Shown piece after piece: positions 29,626-37,104 of a DNA stretch of 64,000 nucleotides. The position numbers and the translations under genes are program-made. Under the pieces are notes generated by a model that was given only the letters and a program-made list of their open reading frames with translations, did no database searches and was not told the origin of the DNA. Position 1 is the stretch's first letter. Each line of letters begins with the position of its first letter. The stretch is from Verrucomicrobiaceae bacterium (GTDB lineage Bacteria > Verrucomicrobiota > Verrucomicrobiia > Verrucomicrobiales > Verrucomicrobiaceae), in assembly GCA_016713245.1 (NCBI GenBank), contig JADJPM010000004.1:2542001-2606000 (forward strand), in the 5' to 3' direction.

Positions 29626-30462
29626 TCAAATCTCCGCGTAGGCCTCGCCCAGCTTGGTGAGGGCTCCGCTGGCATCGCAGAGCGCGGAGCAGCCGGTGGG
29701 TGTGTTGCCCGGTGCGGTGCCAAACCAGGCGTATCGCTCCACATCGTTCGAGCGCTCCAAGCGGGGCAGCGCATCCTTGATGAAACGGAGCACGTCTTTC
29801 TCTGCGTGCTGGTTCTTGCCCGTTTTCGTGGCGCTCCAGTCGGCGGGGCAGAATTCGGTGATCCACAGCGGCCGTTTGTAGAGTCGGGCGATTTTGTCGA
29901 GGTGTGACGTGAACTGCGAGGCTGTCGGGCCGCCATACCAGTGAACGGTGATGAAATCGATGCGGTATTTGCGCTTCAGCGCCTCCTTCATGAAGGCCTG
30001 CATCCACGGACTGTCGGCATGCACGCCTGCGGGACTGCCGAGTGGCAGATTGAGCTCCTCCAGCTTCGGCCAGACCGCCAGAGCCTGCTCGACGGTCGTA
30101 TTGCCCTGGTCCTTGCCCTCCGGCTCATTGAAACCAAGCACAGCGGGCGGCTTGTTGGCGAGATCGGCGCGGATTTCCTCGACAGCTTTCGCGGCGAATT
30201 GGTTTTCGTTGTCCTTAAAGACCATCGGCACCCATTCGATGCCCTCGGGAAGGCCTGCGGGGCGTTTCGAAGTCCAGTTGTAGATCCACTTCACCTTCAG
30301 CTCGGCAAGCTTGGCCGGTGTGACCGCGCCGCGAAGGCCGGTCGCGTAGCCTTTCTTGCCGGCCTTTTTGCTGGCGGACTGCGCATTCAGCGCCGTCGGG
30401 ATGAGCATGGATGAAAGAGACAGGCTTGAGTGCAGAAAATGGCGGCGTGATTGGGGTGTCAT
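29626..30462 (-). CDS. Single-domain GH128-like glycoside hydrolase, probable Tat export
   Basis: 278 aa. The N-terminus SRRHFLHSSLSLSSMLIPTALNA fits a twin-arginine signal. The rest is one catalytic barrel: IYNWTSKRP, then LGFNEPEG with the acid/base E113, FITVHWYGG, and PLWITEFCPADW with the nucleophile E203. It is a paralogue of the catalytic domain at 15906-19664 (same NEP and TEF motifs and the VHWYGG/ATHKYP position), without extra modules. Expected to cut beta-1,3-glucan in or beyond the periplasm. It ends only 26 bp from the orphan cassette fragment. Confidence 0.85.
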   Translation of the reverse strand: MTPQSRRHFLHSSLSLSSMLIPTALNAQSASKKAGKKGYATGLRGAVTPAKLAELKVKWIYNWTSKRPAGLPEGIEWVPMVFKDNENQFAAKAVEEIRADLANKPPAVLGFNEPEGKDQGNTTVEQALAVWPKLEELNLPLGSPAGVHADSPWMQAFMKEALKRKYRIDFITVHWYGGPTASQFTSHLDKIARLYKRPLWITEFCPADWSATKTGKNQHAEKDVLRFIKDALPRLERSNDVERYAWFGTAPGNTPTGCSALCDASGALTKLGEAYAEI

Positions 30463-30596
30463 GACGGGACTGGTTGTAACCGGTTTCCCAAAGCGAGGTC
30501 AATCGTGTTGTTTCAAGGCCAGCTCATGGGTGGACTGAGAAGAGCTGTTGGAGGGTTTTGTTTGCCAAGAAGCTTGAGTGGGCTCCAGTGCGCCGC

Positions 30597-31034
30597 ATGT
30601 CCGCCAAACCTGATCCCGCCACGCTGCCTTGCAGTCCTCTCGATGAAACCGCCGGGTTGAAGTACTTCCCGCGCATGATCGGGAAAATCCGTCTGCATGC
30701 TGCGGGCAAGTTGTGGGAGGATTTGCATGCGAATCTGGGCAAGGGCAGCGATGGAGCGCTGGTGGATTTTCTGCACATCGACTATGCGGAACTGAAAGCC
30801 CGCGTCCTGGAAGGTGGCAACGATGAGGAGATCCTGCGCTGGTGTGAGGCACGCAGCCGGGCGCTAAATGACAACGAGAAGCTGATCTGGAATCACTATG
30901 TGAAAACCCTCGGATGGAATGATCACATCACGGCCATTTTGGCGAAACGAAAGGCGGACGGAGGTCTCGGGGATCGCGATGACATCCAGACCATTGCCCA
31001 CTACATCGATGTGGATGAGGGAAGGCTGCCGTAA
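30597..31034 (+). CDS. DUF5069-family protein
   Basis: 145 aa from the ATG at 30597 (MSAKPDPATL); an upstream GTG/TTG extension is less likely. The pattern RSPLDETAGLKYFPRMIGKIRL, KGSDGALVDFLHIDY and ARVLEGGNDEEILRWC matches the small helical DUF5069 proteins frequent in Verrucomicrobia. Function is unknown. It is convergent with the glycosyltransferase gene, the two stops being adjacent. Confidence 0.85.
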   Translation: MSAKPDPATLPCSPLDETAGLKYFPRMIGKIRLHAAGKLWEDLHANLGKGSDGALVDFLHIDYAELKARVLEGGNDEEILRWCEARSRALNDNEKLIWNHYVKTLGWNDHITAILAKRKADGGLGDRDDIQTIAHYIDVDEGRLP

Positions 31035-32321
31035 TCAGCTGAGGGCCTCGCGGAGGATGCTCTCAAAGTCCTCGGCCATCTTGGTGGCACTAAAACGGGC
31101 GCGGACATTGGCGACGCCGGTTTTGATGAGTTGATCGCAGCGTTCGCCATCGAGGAGGAGGCTTTCGAGAGCGTCGGCGAGGGATTCGACGTGGTCGGAC
31201 TCGCAGAGGATGCCGCCGCCGGTGGCCTCGATGAGTTCGGGGAAGGCTCCGTGACGAGGTTCCACCACGGGAACGCCGCTGGCGATGGCTTCGATGACGT
31301 AGAGACCGAAAGCTTCGCCGTAGGTGGCTGGAACACTGAAGACGGTGAGATCGCGAAAGAAGTGGACCTTGTCTTTGAAGTCGAGATTGGGTCGCCATTC
31401 GACGCGCTCCTCACAGCCAGCGGCTTTGAGCTTCGCTTTTTGCTCGGCGATGTATTTCTCATCCACGGGCGTGGCTGCACCGCCGATGAGGAGTTTCAGC
31501 CGGGGCACGCTGCCACGTTTCACGAGGGCGATGTAGGCATCGATGAGCGTGGTGAGGCCCTTGCCATGGATCATGCGGGCGAAGTAGCCGATGGTGGGCC
31601 AGTTCGGATCGGGCGAGGCGGTGGTGAAGCTGGACGCATCGATGCCGTTGAACAGGACTTTGATCTGTCCCTCCGTTGCATCGAGTTGCTGGCGCATGTG
31701 GCGGGCATAAAACTCACTCGGCGCAATGAAGCGGCGAATGCTGCGGGCATTGCGCTTCATGGCCTCCCAGCACTGCTCACGATAGGGATCAGGCAGCGTA
31801 TCAATAAAGCTGTCCTCGCCCTGCAGGGAGCAGACGACGGGGATGCCGAGTTCCTTTTCGATGGCTGGCGCGAGGCCGGTGAGGAGGCTGTTGGAAAGCG
31901 AGACGACGTCGAACTTCCCTTCGCCACGAATCCATTCGAGAAGCTTTTTCCATTCGCCCCACTGGCGGCCTTCAGTGCCTAAAAGAGAGCCCAAAGTCAT
32001 CTCGCCGAGGGATTTGGCGCTGGTCATGCCCATGCGCTTCGCGGCCTGTCGGAGGCGATCTGGCTTGTTGAGCCAGTTATGGACGAATTTCGGCAGCTTG
32101 TGGAACCACGTGAACTTCTGCTGCAAATACAACGAGATGCCCCCGATCTGCACCGGCAGTTCCTGCGTGCCAAATTCCCGATCCGTGACCAGCGGCAGAT
32201 ACAGCGGTGCCATCAGCGCATCATGCCCGCGCACTCGCAGCGCCTTGATCAAGGCGTGATCCCGCAAGCAACTCCCGCAGTGGAAGGTGCCGGTGCCGGG
32301 GGTGAGGTGGAGAATGCGCAT
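31035..32321 (-). CDS. GT4-family glycosyltransferase
   Basis: 428 aa with the GT-B fold of family 4. N-terminal MRILHLTPGTGTFHCGSCLRD has the acceptor-binding loop; the C-terminal half has the nucleotide-sugar site with IGYFARMIHGKGL and the E-x7-E motif in YGEAFGLYVIEAIASGVPVVEP. No membrane segments; likely cytoplasmic or peripheral. It transfers a sugar from an activated donor; donor and acceptor are not deducible. No glycan-synthesis genes lie beside it. Confidence 0.9.
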   Translation of the reverse strand: MRILHLTPGTGTFHCGSCLRDHALIKALRVRGHDALMAPLYLPLVTDREFGTQELPVQIGGISLYLQQKFTWFHKLPKFVHNWLNKPDRLRQAAKRMGMTSAKSLGEMTLGSLLGTEGRQWGEWKKLLEWIRGEGKFDVVSLSNSLLTGLAPAIEKELGIPVVCSLQGEDSFIDTLPDPYREQCWEAMKRNARSIRRFIAPSEFYARHMRQQLDATEGQIKVLFNGIDASSFTTASPDPNWPTIGYFARMIHGKGLTTLIDAYIALVKRGSVPRLKLLIGGAATPVDEKYIAEQKAKLKAAGCEERVEWRPNLDFKDKVHFFRDLTVFSVPATYGEAFGLYVIEAIASGVPVVEPRHGAFPELIEATGGGILCESDHVESLADALESLLLDGERCDQLIKTGVANVRARFSATKMAEDFESILREALS

Positions 32322-32382
32322 GAAGGGGGGAGCTTATAGATTGAGCCTTGCAGCACGGCAAGTCTGCTGCGAAAATCGGCTC

Positions 32383-32580
32383 ATGAGCGTCGAGCAAATC
32401 AAAAAAGAAATTACTGTGTTAACAGAGCCAGAATTGAACGAGGTGACGGCTTTTCTTTTTCATCTCCGCCATCGGCACGACGAGGAATATCAACGATTGG
32501 TGGCAAGTCGTTTGGGCGACAAAAACCGTTCTAATTGGCTCACAGTCGAGGAGTTTGAACGAGAACTCGAATCCCGCTAA
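32383..32580 (+). CDS. Putative antitoxin
   Basis: 65 aa (MSVEQIKKEITVLTEPELNE), helical and charged, ending WLTVEEFERELESR. It lies two bases upstream of a RelE/ParE-like gene, in the usual antitoxin-toxin order. The short length and context, more than the sequence itself, suggest an antitoxin. The start ATG at 32383 is the first good one. Confidence 0.7.
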   Translation: MSVEQIKKEITVLTEPELNEVTAFLFHLRHRHDEEYQRLVASRLGDKNRSNWLTVEEFERELESR

Positions 32581-32582
32581 GC

Positions 32583-32831
32583 GTGGCCGAGGTCTTTCTC
32601 CATGCGGGCTTGCTCGAAGCAATGCCTCGTAGCAAGGCGCAACGCAGGAGAATACTGGACTTCGTGCTTCAATTGCGTGCGAATCCCGACACATCGGGAG
32701 ATTTCACGGATCGCGATGGCACCTTACGAACGAGACAGATCAAGATCATCGGAGATCATGCCATCACTTATTGGCACGATGCCGCAGTAAACACGGTGAT
32801 GGTCGTGGACATCCGCAACGCGGACCGCTGA
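32583..32831 (+). CDS. RelE/ParE-like toxin
   Basis: 82 aa with a GTG start two bases after the antitoxin stop. The pattern AQRRRILDFVLQLRANPDTSGDFTDRD followed by RQIKIIGDHAITYWHDAAVNTVMVVDI fits the small alpha/beta RelE/ParE fold. It could act on ribosome-bound mRNA or gyrase; which is not decidable. Translational coupling with the antitoxin is likely. Confidence 0.72.
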   Translation: MAEVFLHAGLLEAMPRSKAQRRRILDFVLQLRANPDTSGDFTDRDGTLRTRQIKIIGDHAITYWHDAAVNTVMVVDIRNADR

Positions 32832-32836
32832 CGCGA

Positions 32837-33382
32837 TCAGGTCTCCGCAAGGCCGCGGGCCATCACGACTTTGCCGGTGCGGACGGTTTCGACGATGTCG
32901 AATTTGCCGAGTAGGCGCAGGGCGGCGTCGAGTTTGTCGGTGTTGCCGCTGATGAGGGCGATGAGGCTGTCTTCCTGGAGATCGACGGTTTTGCCGGCGT
33001 AGTGCTCGATGATCTGGAGGATCTCGGTGCGGTCTGCGGCTCCGGCGGCGACTTTGATGAGGACCATTTCCTTGGCGACGGCGTCGCGATCCGTGTGCTC
33101 GATGCAGTGGATGACGTCGATGAGCTTGTTCACCTGCATGATGATCTGGTGCAGGCCTTCGGGATGACCGCTGATGCCAATGGTCATGCGGCTGAAGCGC
33201 GGATCACGCGTCTGGGAGACGACGAGGGATTCGATGTTGAACCCGCGACGGCTGAAGACGGCGCAGATGCGGCCGAGGACGCCGGGCTGGTTGTTCACCA
33301 TGACGCTGAGCGTGTGGATGTTGATGATGTCCGCCTGCGGAGCGGGCTTTTTGTCGGTGGTGGCGGTGATTTTGTCGCTCAT
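32837..33382 (-). CDS. ilvN: Acetolactate synthase small (regulatory) subunit
   Basis: 181 aa. The N-terminal ACT domain starts HTLSVMVNNQPGVLGRICAVFSRRGFNIESL, with the Gly/Asn positions of the valine-binding site. The C-terminal regulatory domain follows. It regulates the IlvB large subunit in branched-chain amino acid synthesis. Usually it directly follows ilvB; here a DNA methyltransferase gene lies between them on the same strand. The ilvN/ilvH naming is interchangeable. Confidence 0.93.
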   Translation of the reverse strand: MSDKITATTDKKPAPQADIINIHTLSVMVNNQPGVLGRICAVFSRRGFNIESLVVSQTRDPRFSRMTIGISGHPEGLHQIIMQVNKLIDVIHCIEHTDRDAVAKEMVLIKVAAGAADRTEILQIIEHYAGKTVDLQEDSLIALISGNTDKLDAALRLLGKFDIVETVRTGKVVMARGLAET

Positions 33383-33396
33383 GGTGGTGGGGATAT

Positions 33397-33424
33397 ATGA
33401 TTTACGATTTATGACTTATGATTT
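33397..33424. repeat. Four tandem AT-rich heptads
   Basis: ATGATTT-ACGATTT-ATGACTT-ATGATTT, four 7-bp units between ilvN and the methyltransferase gene. The last units supply the final codon and stop (33416-33418) of the methyltransferase. Confidence 0.7.
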
Positions 33425-34210
33425 GGAAAAGAGGTCGGAATCGGCGGCGAGACGCTTTTGGGCGATCTGGATGTAGTTCGAGTCTTTTTCGATGCCGATC
33501 CATTGGCGTCCGAGACGCTGAGCTGCGGCAGCAGTGGTGCCGGAGCCGAGGAAAGGGTCGATGACGAGATCATCTGCGTCCGTGGAGCAGGCGATGAGCT
33601 TTTCGATGAGGTCGATGGGCTTTTGCGAGGGGTGTCCGCACTTTTCCTTGGAGATGCCTTTGAGGCTGGGGACGCGGAGGATGTTGGTGGCGAACTTGCC
33701 TGCTTCCAGATGGGCGCGGCGGGCGTCCATGTCCTTGTAGCGTTTGTCTTTGAGATAGGTCTCGATGGTCTTGGCATCGTAGGGGATGCGCACGGCGTCC
33801 TTGTTGAACTTCACCTTTTCGCCTTTGCGCATGACGAGGACCATCTCGTACTGCGGTGTGAAGCTATCCCGTCGCTCGTCATAGCCCACGGCACGATCCC
33901 AGATGATGAGATCGTGAAACTGGTGCTGCTGGGCGAGGCGTGACATGAGGTGGAGGAAGGTGTGCTCGCGCTTTCCTAACTGGCCGAAGATGAAGCAAAG
34001 GCCGTCATCGCAGAGGACTCGCATGGATTCAGCGACCCACGCCTCGCACCAGGCGAGGTAGTCGGCAGCTGTTTTCCATTGAGTGTCCCAGGCTTCATCT
34101 TCGAGAACGTTAAAGTAAGGTGGATCGGCGATGATGGACTGGGCGCAGGCTGCGGGGAGCTTTTTCAACTCGGCGAGAGCGTCGCCTGGGATGATGCGGT
34201 TGGTTTTCAT
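33416..34210 (-). CDS. DNA adenine/cytosine-N4 methyltransferase
   Basis: 264 aa. The catalytic DPPY is at residues 29-32 and the AdoMet-binding DPFLGSGTT at 218-226; DPPY preceding the FxGxG-type motif marks the beta class of N6-adenine or N4-cytosine methyltransferases. SQKP (195-198) is also typical. No restriction endonuclease gene is nearby, so it is probably an orphan enzyme with a regulatory or protective role, or the remnant of a restriction-modification system. It lies between ilvN (33 bp away) and ilvB (38 bp away) on the same strand. Confidence 0.9.
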   Translation of the reverse strand: MKTNRIIPGDALAELKKLPAACAQSIIADPPYFNVLEDEAWDTQWKTAADYLAWCEAWVAESMRVLCDDGLCFIFGQLGKREHTFLHLMSRLAQQHQFHDLIIWDRAVGYDERRDSFTPQYEMVLVMRKGEKVKFNKDAVRIPYDAKTIETYLKDKRYKDMDARRAHLEAGKFATNILRVPSLKGISKEKCGHPSQKPIDLIEKLIACSTDADDLVIDPFLGSGTTAAAAQRLGRQWIGIEKDSNYIQIAQKRLAADSDLFSKS

Positions 34211-34248
34211 CGGGCCTTCGCCGCACTCTGGCGAGTGCGCCTACGGGG

Positions 34249-35976
34249 TTAGGTCGAACCGGTGGGTTTTTCCATTTTCGTCTTCGGCGTCTCGGTGAGC
34301 ATGTCTTCGAGAGCGGCTCCGGCGGGGATCATGGGGAAGACGTTTTCGAGCTTGATGCACTCGGCTTCGATGATGCAGGGGCCGTCGTTGTAATCGAGAG
34401 CCTGCTGCAGGATGCGCTCCACGTCAGCCGGACGGCGGATGTGCCAGCCTTTGATGCCGTAAGCCTCACCAAGCTTCACGAAGTCGGGGTTGCCGATGAG
34501 ATCGACGCCGCTTTCGCGGTTCTCGAAGAAGAGCTCCTGCCACTGACGGACCATGCCGAGGTAGCTGTTGTTGAGGATCAAGATTTTGATCGGCAGCTTG
34601 TGAATCGCGGCGGTGGCGAGTTCAAAGAGGGTCATCTGGAAGCCGCCGTCTCCGCAAACGCAGACAACGGTCTTATTCGGGCATGCGAGCTGGGCACCGA
34701 TGGCGGCAGGGAAGCCGAAGCCCATCGTTCCGGCACCACCCGAGCTGATCCAGTGGTAGCTCTCGTCATTTTTGTAAAACTGGGCTGCCCACATCTGGTG
34801 CTGCCCCACGTCGGTGGTGACGATGGCTTTGCCCTTCGTGAGATTGTACATCTCGTCGAGCACCTGCTGCATGCGCAGGCCGCCCTGCTTCTTATAAGAG
34901 AGGGGGAACTTCTTCTTGTAGCCGTCGAGATGGGCCAGCCAGTCTTCGGTGGGCAGTTTCTCGATGTGCGGGAGGAGATCGCTGAGCGCGGCTTTCGCGT
35001 CGCCTTTGATCGTGACGTCCACTTTGATCATCTTGTTAAACTCGGCCGCGTCGATGTCGATGTGGATGAGCTTGGCGTTGCGTCCGAACATGTGCGGCTT
35101 GCCGATGATGCGGTCATCGAAGCGGGAACCGACATTGAAGATGAGGTCGGCCTCGCAGATGGCTTTGTTGGCATAGGCGGTGCCGTGCATGCCAAGCATG
35201 CCGAGGGAAAGCGGGTGCGTTTCGGGGAAGACGCCTTTGCCGAGCAGGGTGGTGGTCACCGGGCAGCCGAGGGTTTCGGCCATCATGAGCAGTTCCTTGT
35301 CCGCACGGGCGATCATCGCTCCCTGACCGGCGAGGATGATGGGGCGCTTGGCCTGGGAGATGAGGCGGGCGGCTTCTTTGATACCGGCCTGATCGATTTT
35401 GAAATTCTCCTCGGGGTGGTAGCCGGGCAGGTCCATCGGCTCGTCAAAGGTGCCGGTGAAGGGGCCTTGGCTGATGTCCTTCGGGATGTCGATGAGCACC
35501 GGGCCGGGGCGGCCGGTGGTGGAGATATGATACGCCTCACGAGCGATACGAGGCAGCGCGTTGGAGCTCTTGACCAGGAAATTGTGCTTCACGACGGGGG
35601 CCGTGATGTTGAAGATATCCGCCTCCTGGAAGGCATCCTTGCCAAGCATCCAAGTGACCTGCTGACCGCAGAGGACAATCATCGGCACGCTGTCCATCTG
35701 GGCGGTCATGAGGCCGGTGACGGTATTGCCAGCGCCGGGGCCGGAGGTGACGAGAACCACAGCGGGCTTGCCGGTGGCGCGGGCATAGCCATCGGCCATG
35801 TGGACGGCTCCCTGCTCGTGGCGGACGAGGATGAATTTCATGTCCGTCTTGACCGTTTCGAGGGCGTCGAAGATCGGGATCGCGGCGCCGCCGGAGTAAC
35901 CGAAGATGTACTCGATGCCGAGGTCGGCGAGGGTTTTGATGAGGGCTTGAGCGCCGTCCATTTTTTGCTGACTCAT
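34249..35976 (-). CDS. ilvB: Acetolactate synthase large (catalytic) subunit
   Basis: 575 aa from the ATG at 35976 (MSQQKMDGAQALIKTLADLG); an ATG at 36063 would add 29 residues not expected in the family. It condenses pyruvate with pyruvate or 2-oxobutyrate in valine/isoleucine synthesis using thiamine diphosphate. The N-terminal GYSGGAAIPIFDAL and RHEQGAVHMADGYARATGK carry the catalytic glutamate; the C-terminal GDGGFQM...NNSYLGMVRQWQ is the ThDP-binding motif. Paired with ilvN downstream. Confidence 0.94.
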   Translation of the reverse strand: MSQQKMDGAQALIKTLADLGIEYIFGYSGGAAIPIFDALETVKTDMKFILVRHEQGAVHMADGYARATGKPAVVLVTSGPGAGNTVTGLMTAQMDSVPMIVLCGQQVTWMLGKDAFQEADIFNITAPVVKHNFLVKSSNALPRIAREAYHISTTGRPGPVLIDIPKDISQGPFTGTFDEPMDLPGYHPEENFKIDQAGIKEAARLISQAKRPIILAGQGAMIARADKELLMMAETLGCPVTTTLLGKGVFPETHPLSLGMLGMHGTAYANKAICEADLIFNVGSRFDDRIIGKPHMFGRNAKLIHIDIDAAEFNKMIKVDVTIKGDAKAALSDLLPHIEKLPTEDWLAHLDGYKKKFPLSYKKQGGLRMQQVLDEMYNLTKGKAIVTTDVGQHQMWAAQFYKNDESYHWISSGGAGTMGFGFPAAIGAQLACPNKTVVCVCGDGGFQMTLFELATAAIHKLPIKILILNNSYLGMVRQWQELFFENRESGVDLIGNPDFVKLGEAYGIKGWHIRRPADVERILQQALDYNDGPCIIEAECIKLENVFPMIPAGAALEDMLTETPKTKMEKPTGST

Positions 35977-36135
35977 GGTTTTGGGTGTGAAAATTGATGT
36001 TTCGGCGGCCAAAGTGGGGTTAAAGGCTAAAATGGCAAGGTGAAGTTTGCCATATTTAGGCAAACTTTCGCGATCACGGACGCCTAACGGATCAAATATT
36101 GACCTTTTTGACCGAGTTGACCCGATTGAGGTGGG

Positions 36136-37104
36136 TCAATCGATGTAAAGCAGGGCATTGCTGCTCATCAGGGCGTGGCAGAGGGCGGTGAGGCCGAGGA
36201 AAGCGGGATCGCCGGGTGTTTTCGAGGGCGCGGCGAGCTGCACCTCCAGCGGGGTGGGGTTGGCCTGGTAATACTCCGTCTGGGCCTGCACGAACTCCAC
36301 CCCCTGCTGCACATCGGATTCCGAGGGCGCTTTGCCATGCACCAGCTTCCACGCGAGGCGCACCTGATCCGGCGAGTCCTTGCCCCCCTCGCTCTGCACC
36401 CGCTGGGCGAACTGCTGGGCATGCACCCGCATCGTGGCGCTATTCATTAGCAGGAGGCTCTGCGGGCTCACCGTGGTGACGGAGCGGGCATCGCAGCTCG
36501 GCTCCATGATCGGGGCATCAAAGGTGGCGAACATCTCCAGCGGACGCGAGCGGCGGGCCTGGATGTAGATGCTGCGGCGGAATTCCTCGCCATTCAGAGG
36601 AATGATTTTGCCGGTGGGGCGGCCGGCGGTGTCCGTTGTGTCCTTACCGATGACCACCTGACCTTCCTCGTTCTGCGTCACGGGGACGGGCTCGCCGCCG
36701 ACTTTGGGATTCAATTTGCCGCTGATGGCCAGCAGCGAGTCTCGCAGCGTCTCGGCCTCCAAACGGCGGACGTTCATGCGGCTGAGGAAGGTGTTATCGG
36801 GGTCGATCAAATCACGCTTGTCATCGCGAGTGGAGGCCTGGCGGTAGGTGCGGGAGGTCATGATCTGGCGGTGGAGCTGCTTCAGGCTCCAGCCAGTGCG
36901 CATGAACTCCGCGGCCATCCAGTCGAGCAACTCAGGATGCGTCGGCTGGCTGCCGAGCTGGCCGAAATCGCCGGGACTGGCGACGATGCCTTTGCCAAAA
37001 TGATGCATCCACACGCGGTTCACCATCACACGGGCCAGCAGCGGATGCTTGCCATCGGTCAACGCCTTCGCGAAAGCGAGGCGGCGGCCGGTGGTGGGAG
37101 TTTT
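36136..37104 (-). CDS. DUF1553 (PSD1) C-terminal part of a frameshifted cytochrome c/DUF1549/DUF1553 protein
   Basis: This frame carries the second half of the protein that begins at 38789. Homology resumes at about 37104 with PTTGRRLAFAKALTDG, then HPLLARVMVNRVWMHHFGKGIV, the conserved opening of DUF1553, and runs to the stop at 36136. The two frames overlap by about 45 bp and a single-base change around 37100 would join them. An independent start at 37062 exists (MTDGKH) but would remove the conserved beginning. Either a recent inactivating mutation or a sequencing error. Confidence 0.82.
   Translation of the reverse strand, partial: KTPTTGRRLAFAKALTDGKHPLLARVMVNRVWMHHFGKGIVASPGDFGQLGSQPTHPELLDWMAAEFMRTGWSLKQLHRQIMTSRTYRQASTRDDKRDLIDPDNTFLSRMNVRRLEAETLRDSLLAISGKLNPKVGGEPVPVTQNEEGQVVIGKDTTDTAGRPTGKIIPLNGEEFRRSIYIQARRSRPLEMFATFDAPIMEPSCDARSVTTVSPQSLLLMNSATMRVHAQQFAQRVQSEGGKDSPDQVRLAWKLVHGKAPSESDVQQGVEFVQAQTEYYQANPTPLEVQLAAPSKTPGDPAFLGLTALCHALMSSNALLYID

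Noticed and set aside
34441..35997. Long open frame (518 codons) on the plus strand
   Set aside because: It is the antisense of ilvB; the minus-strand frame has clear acetolactate synthase motifs, and the plus-strand translation matches no family.
37059..37104. Programmed frameshifting in the DUF1553 gene
   Set aside because: AAAACTCCC is not a classical slippery heptamer and no stimulatory structure is evident; mutation or sequence error is simpler. Kept as an open point in the findings.
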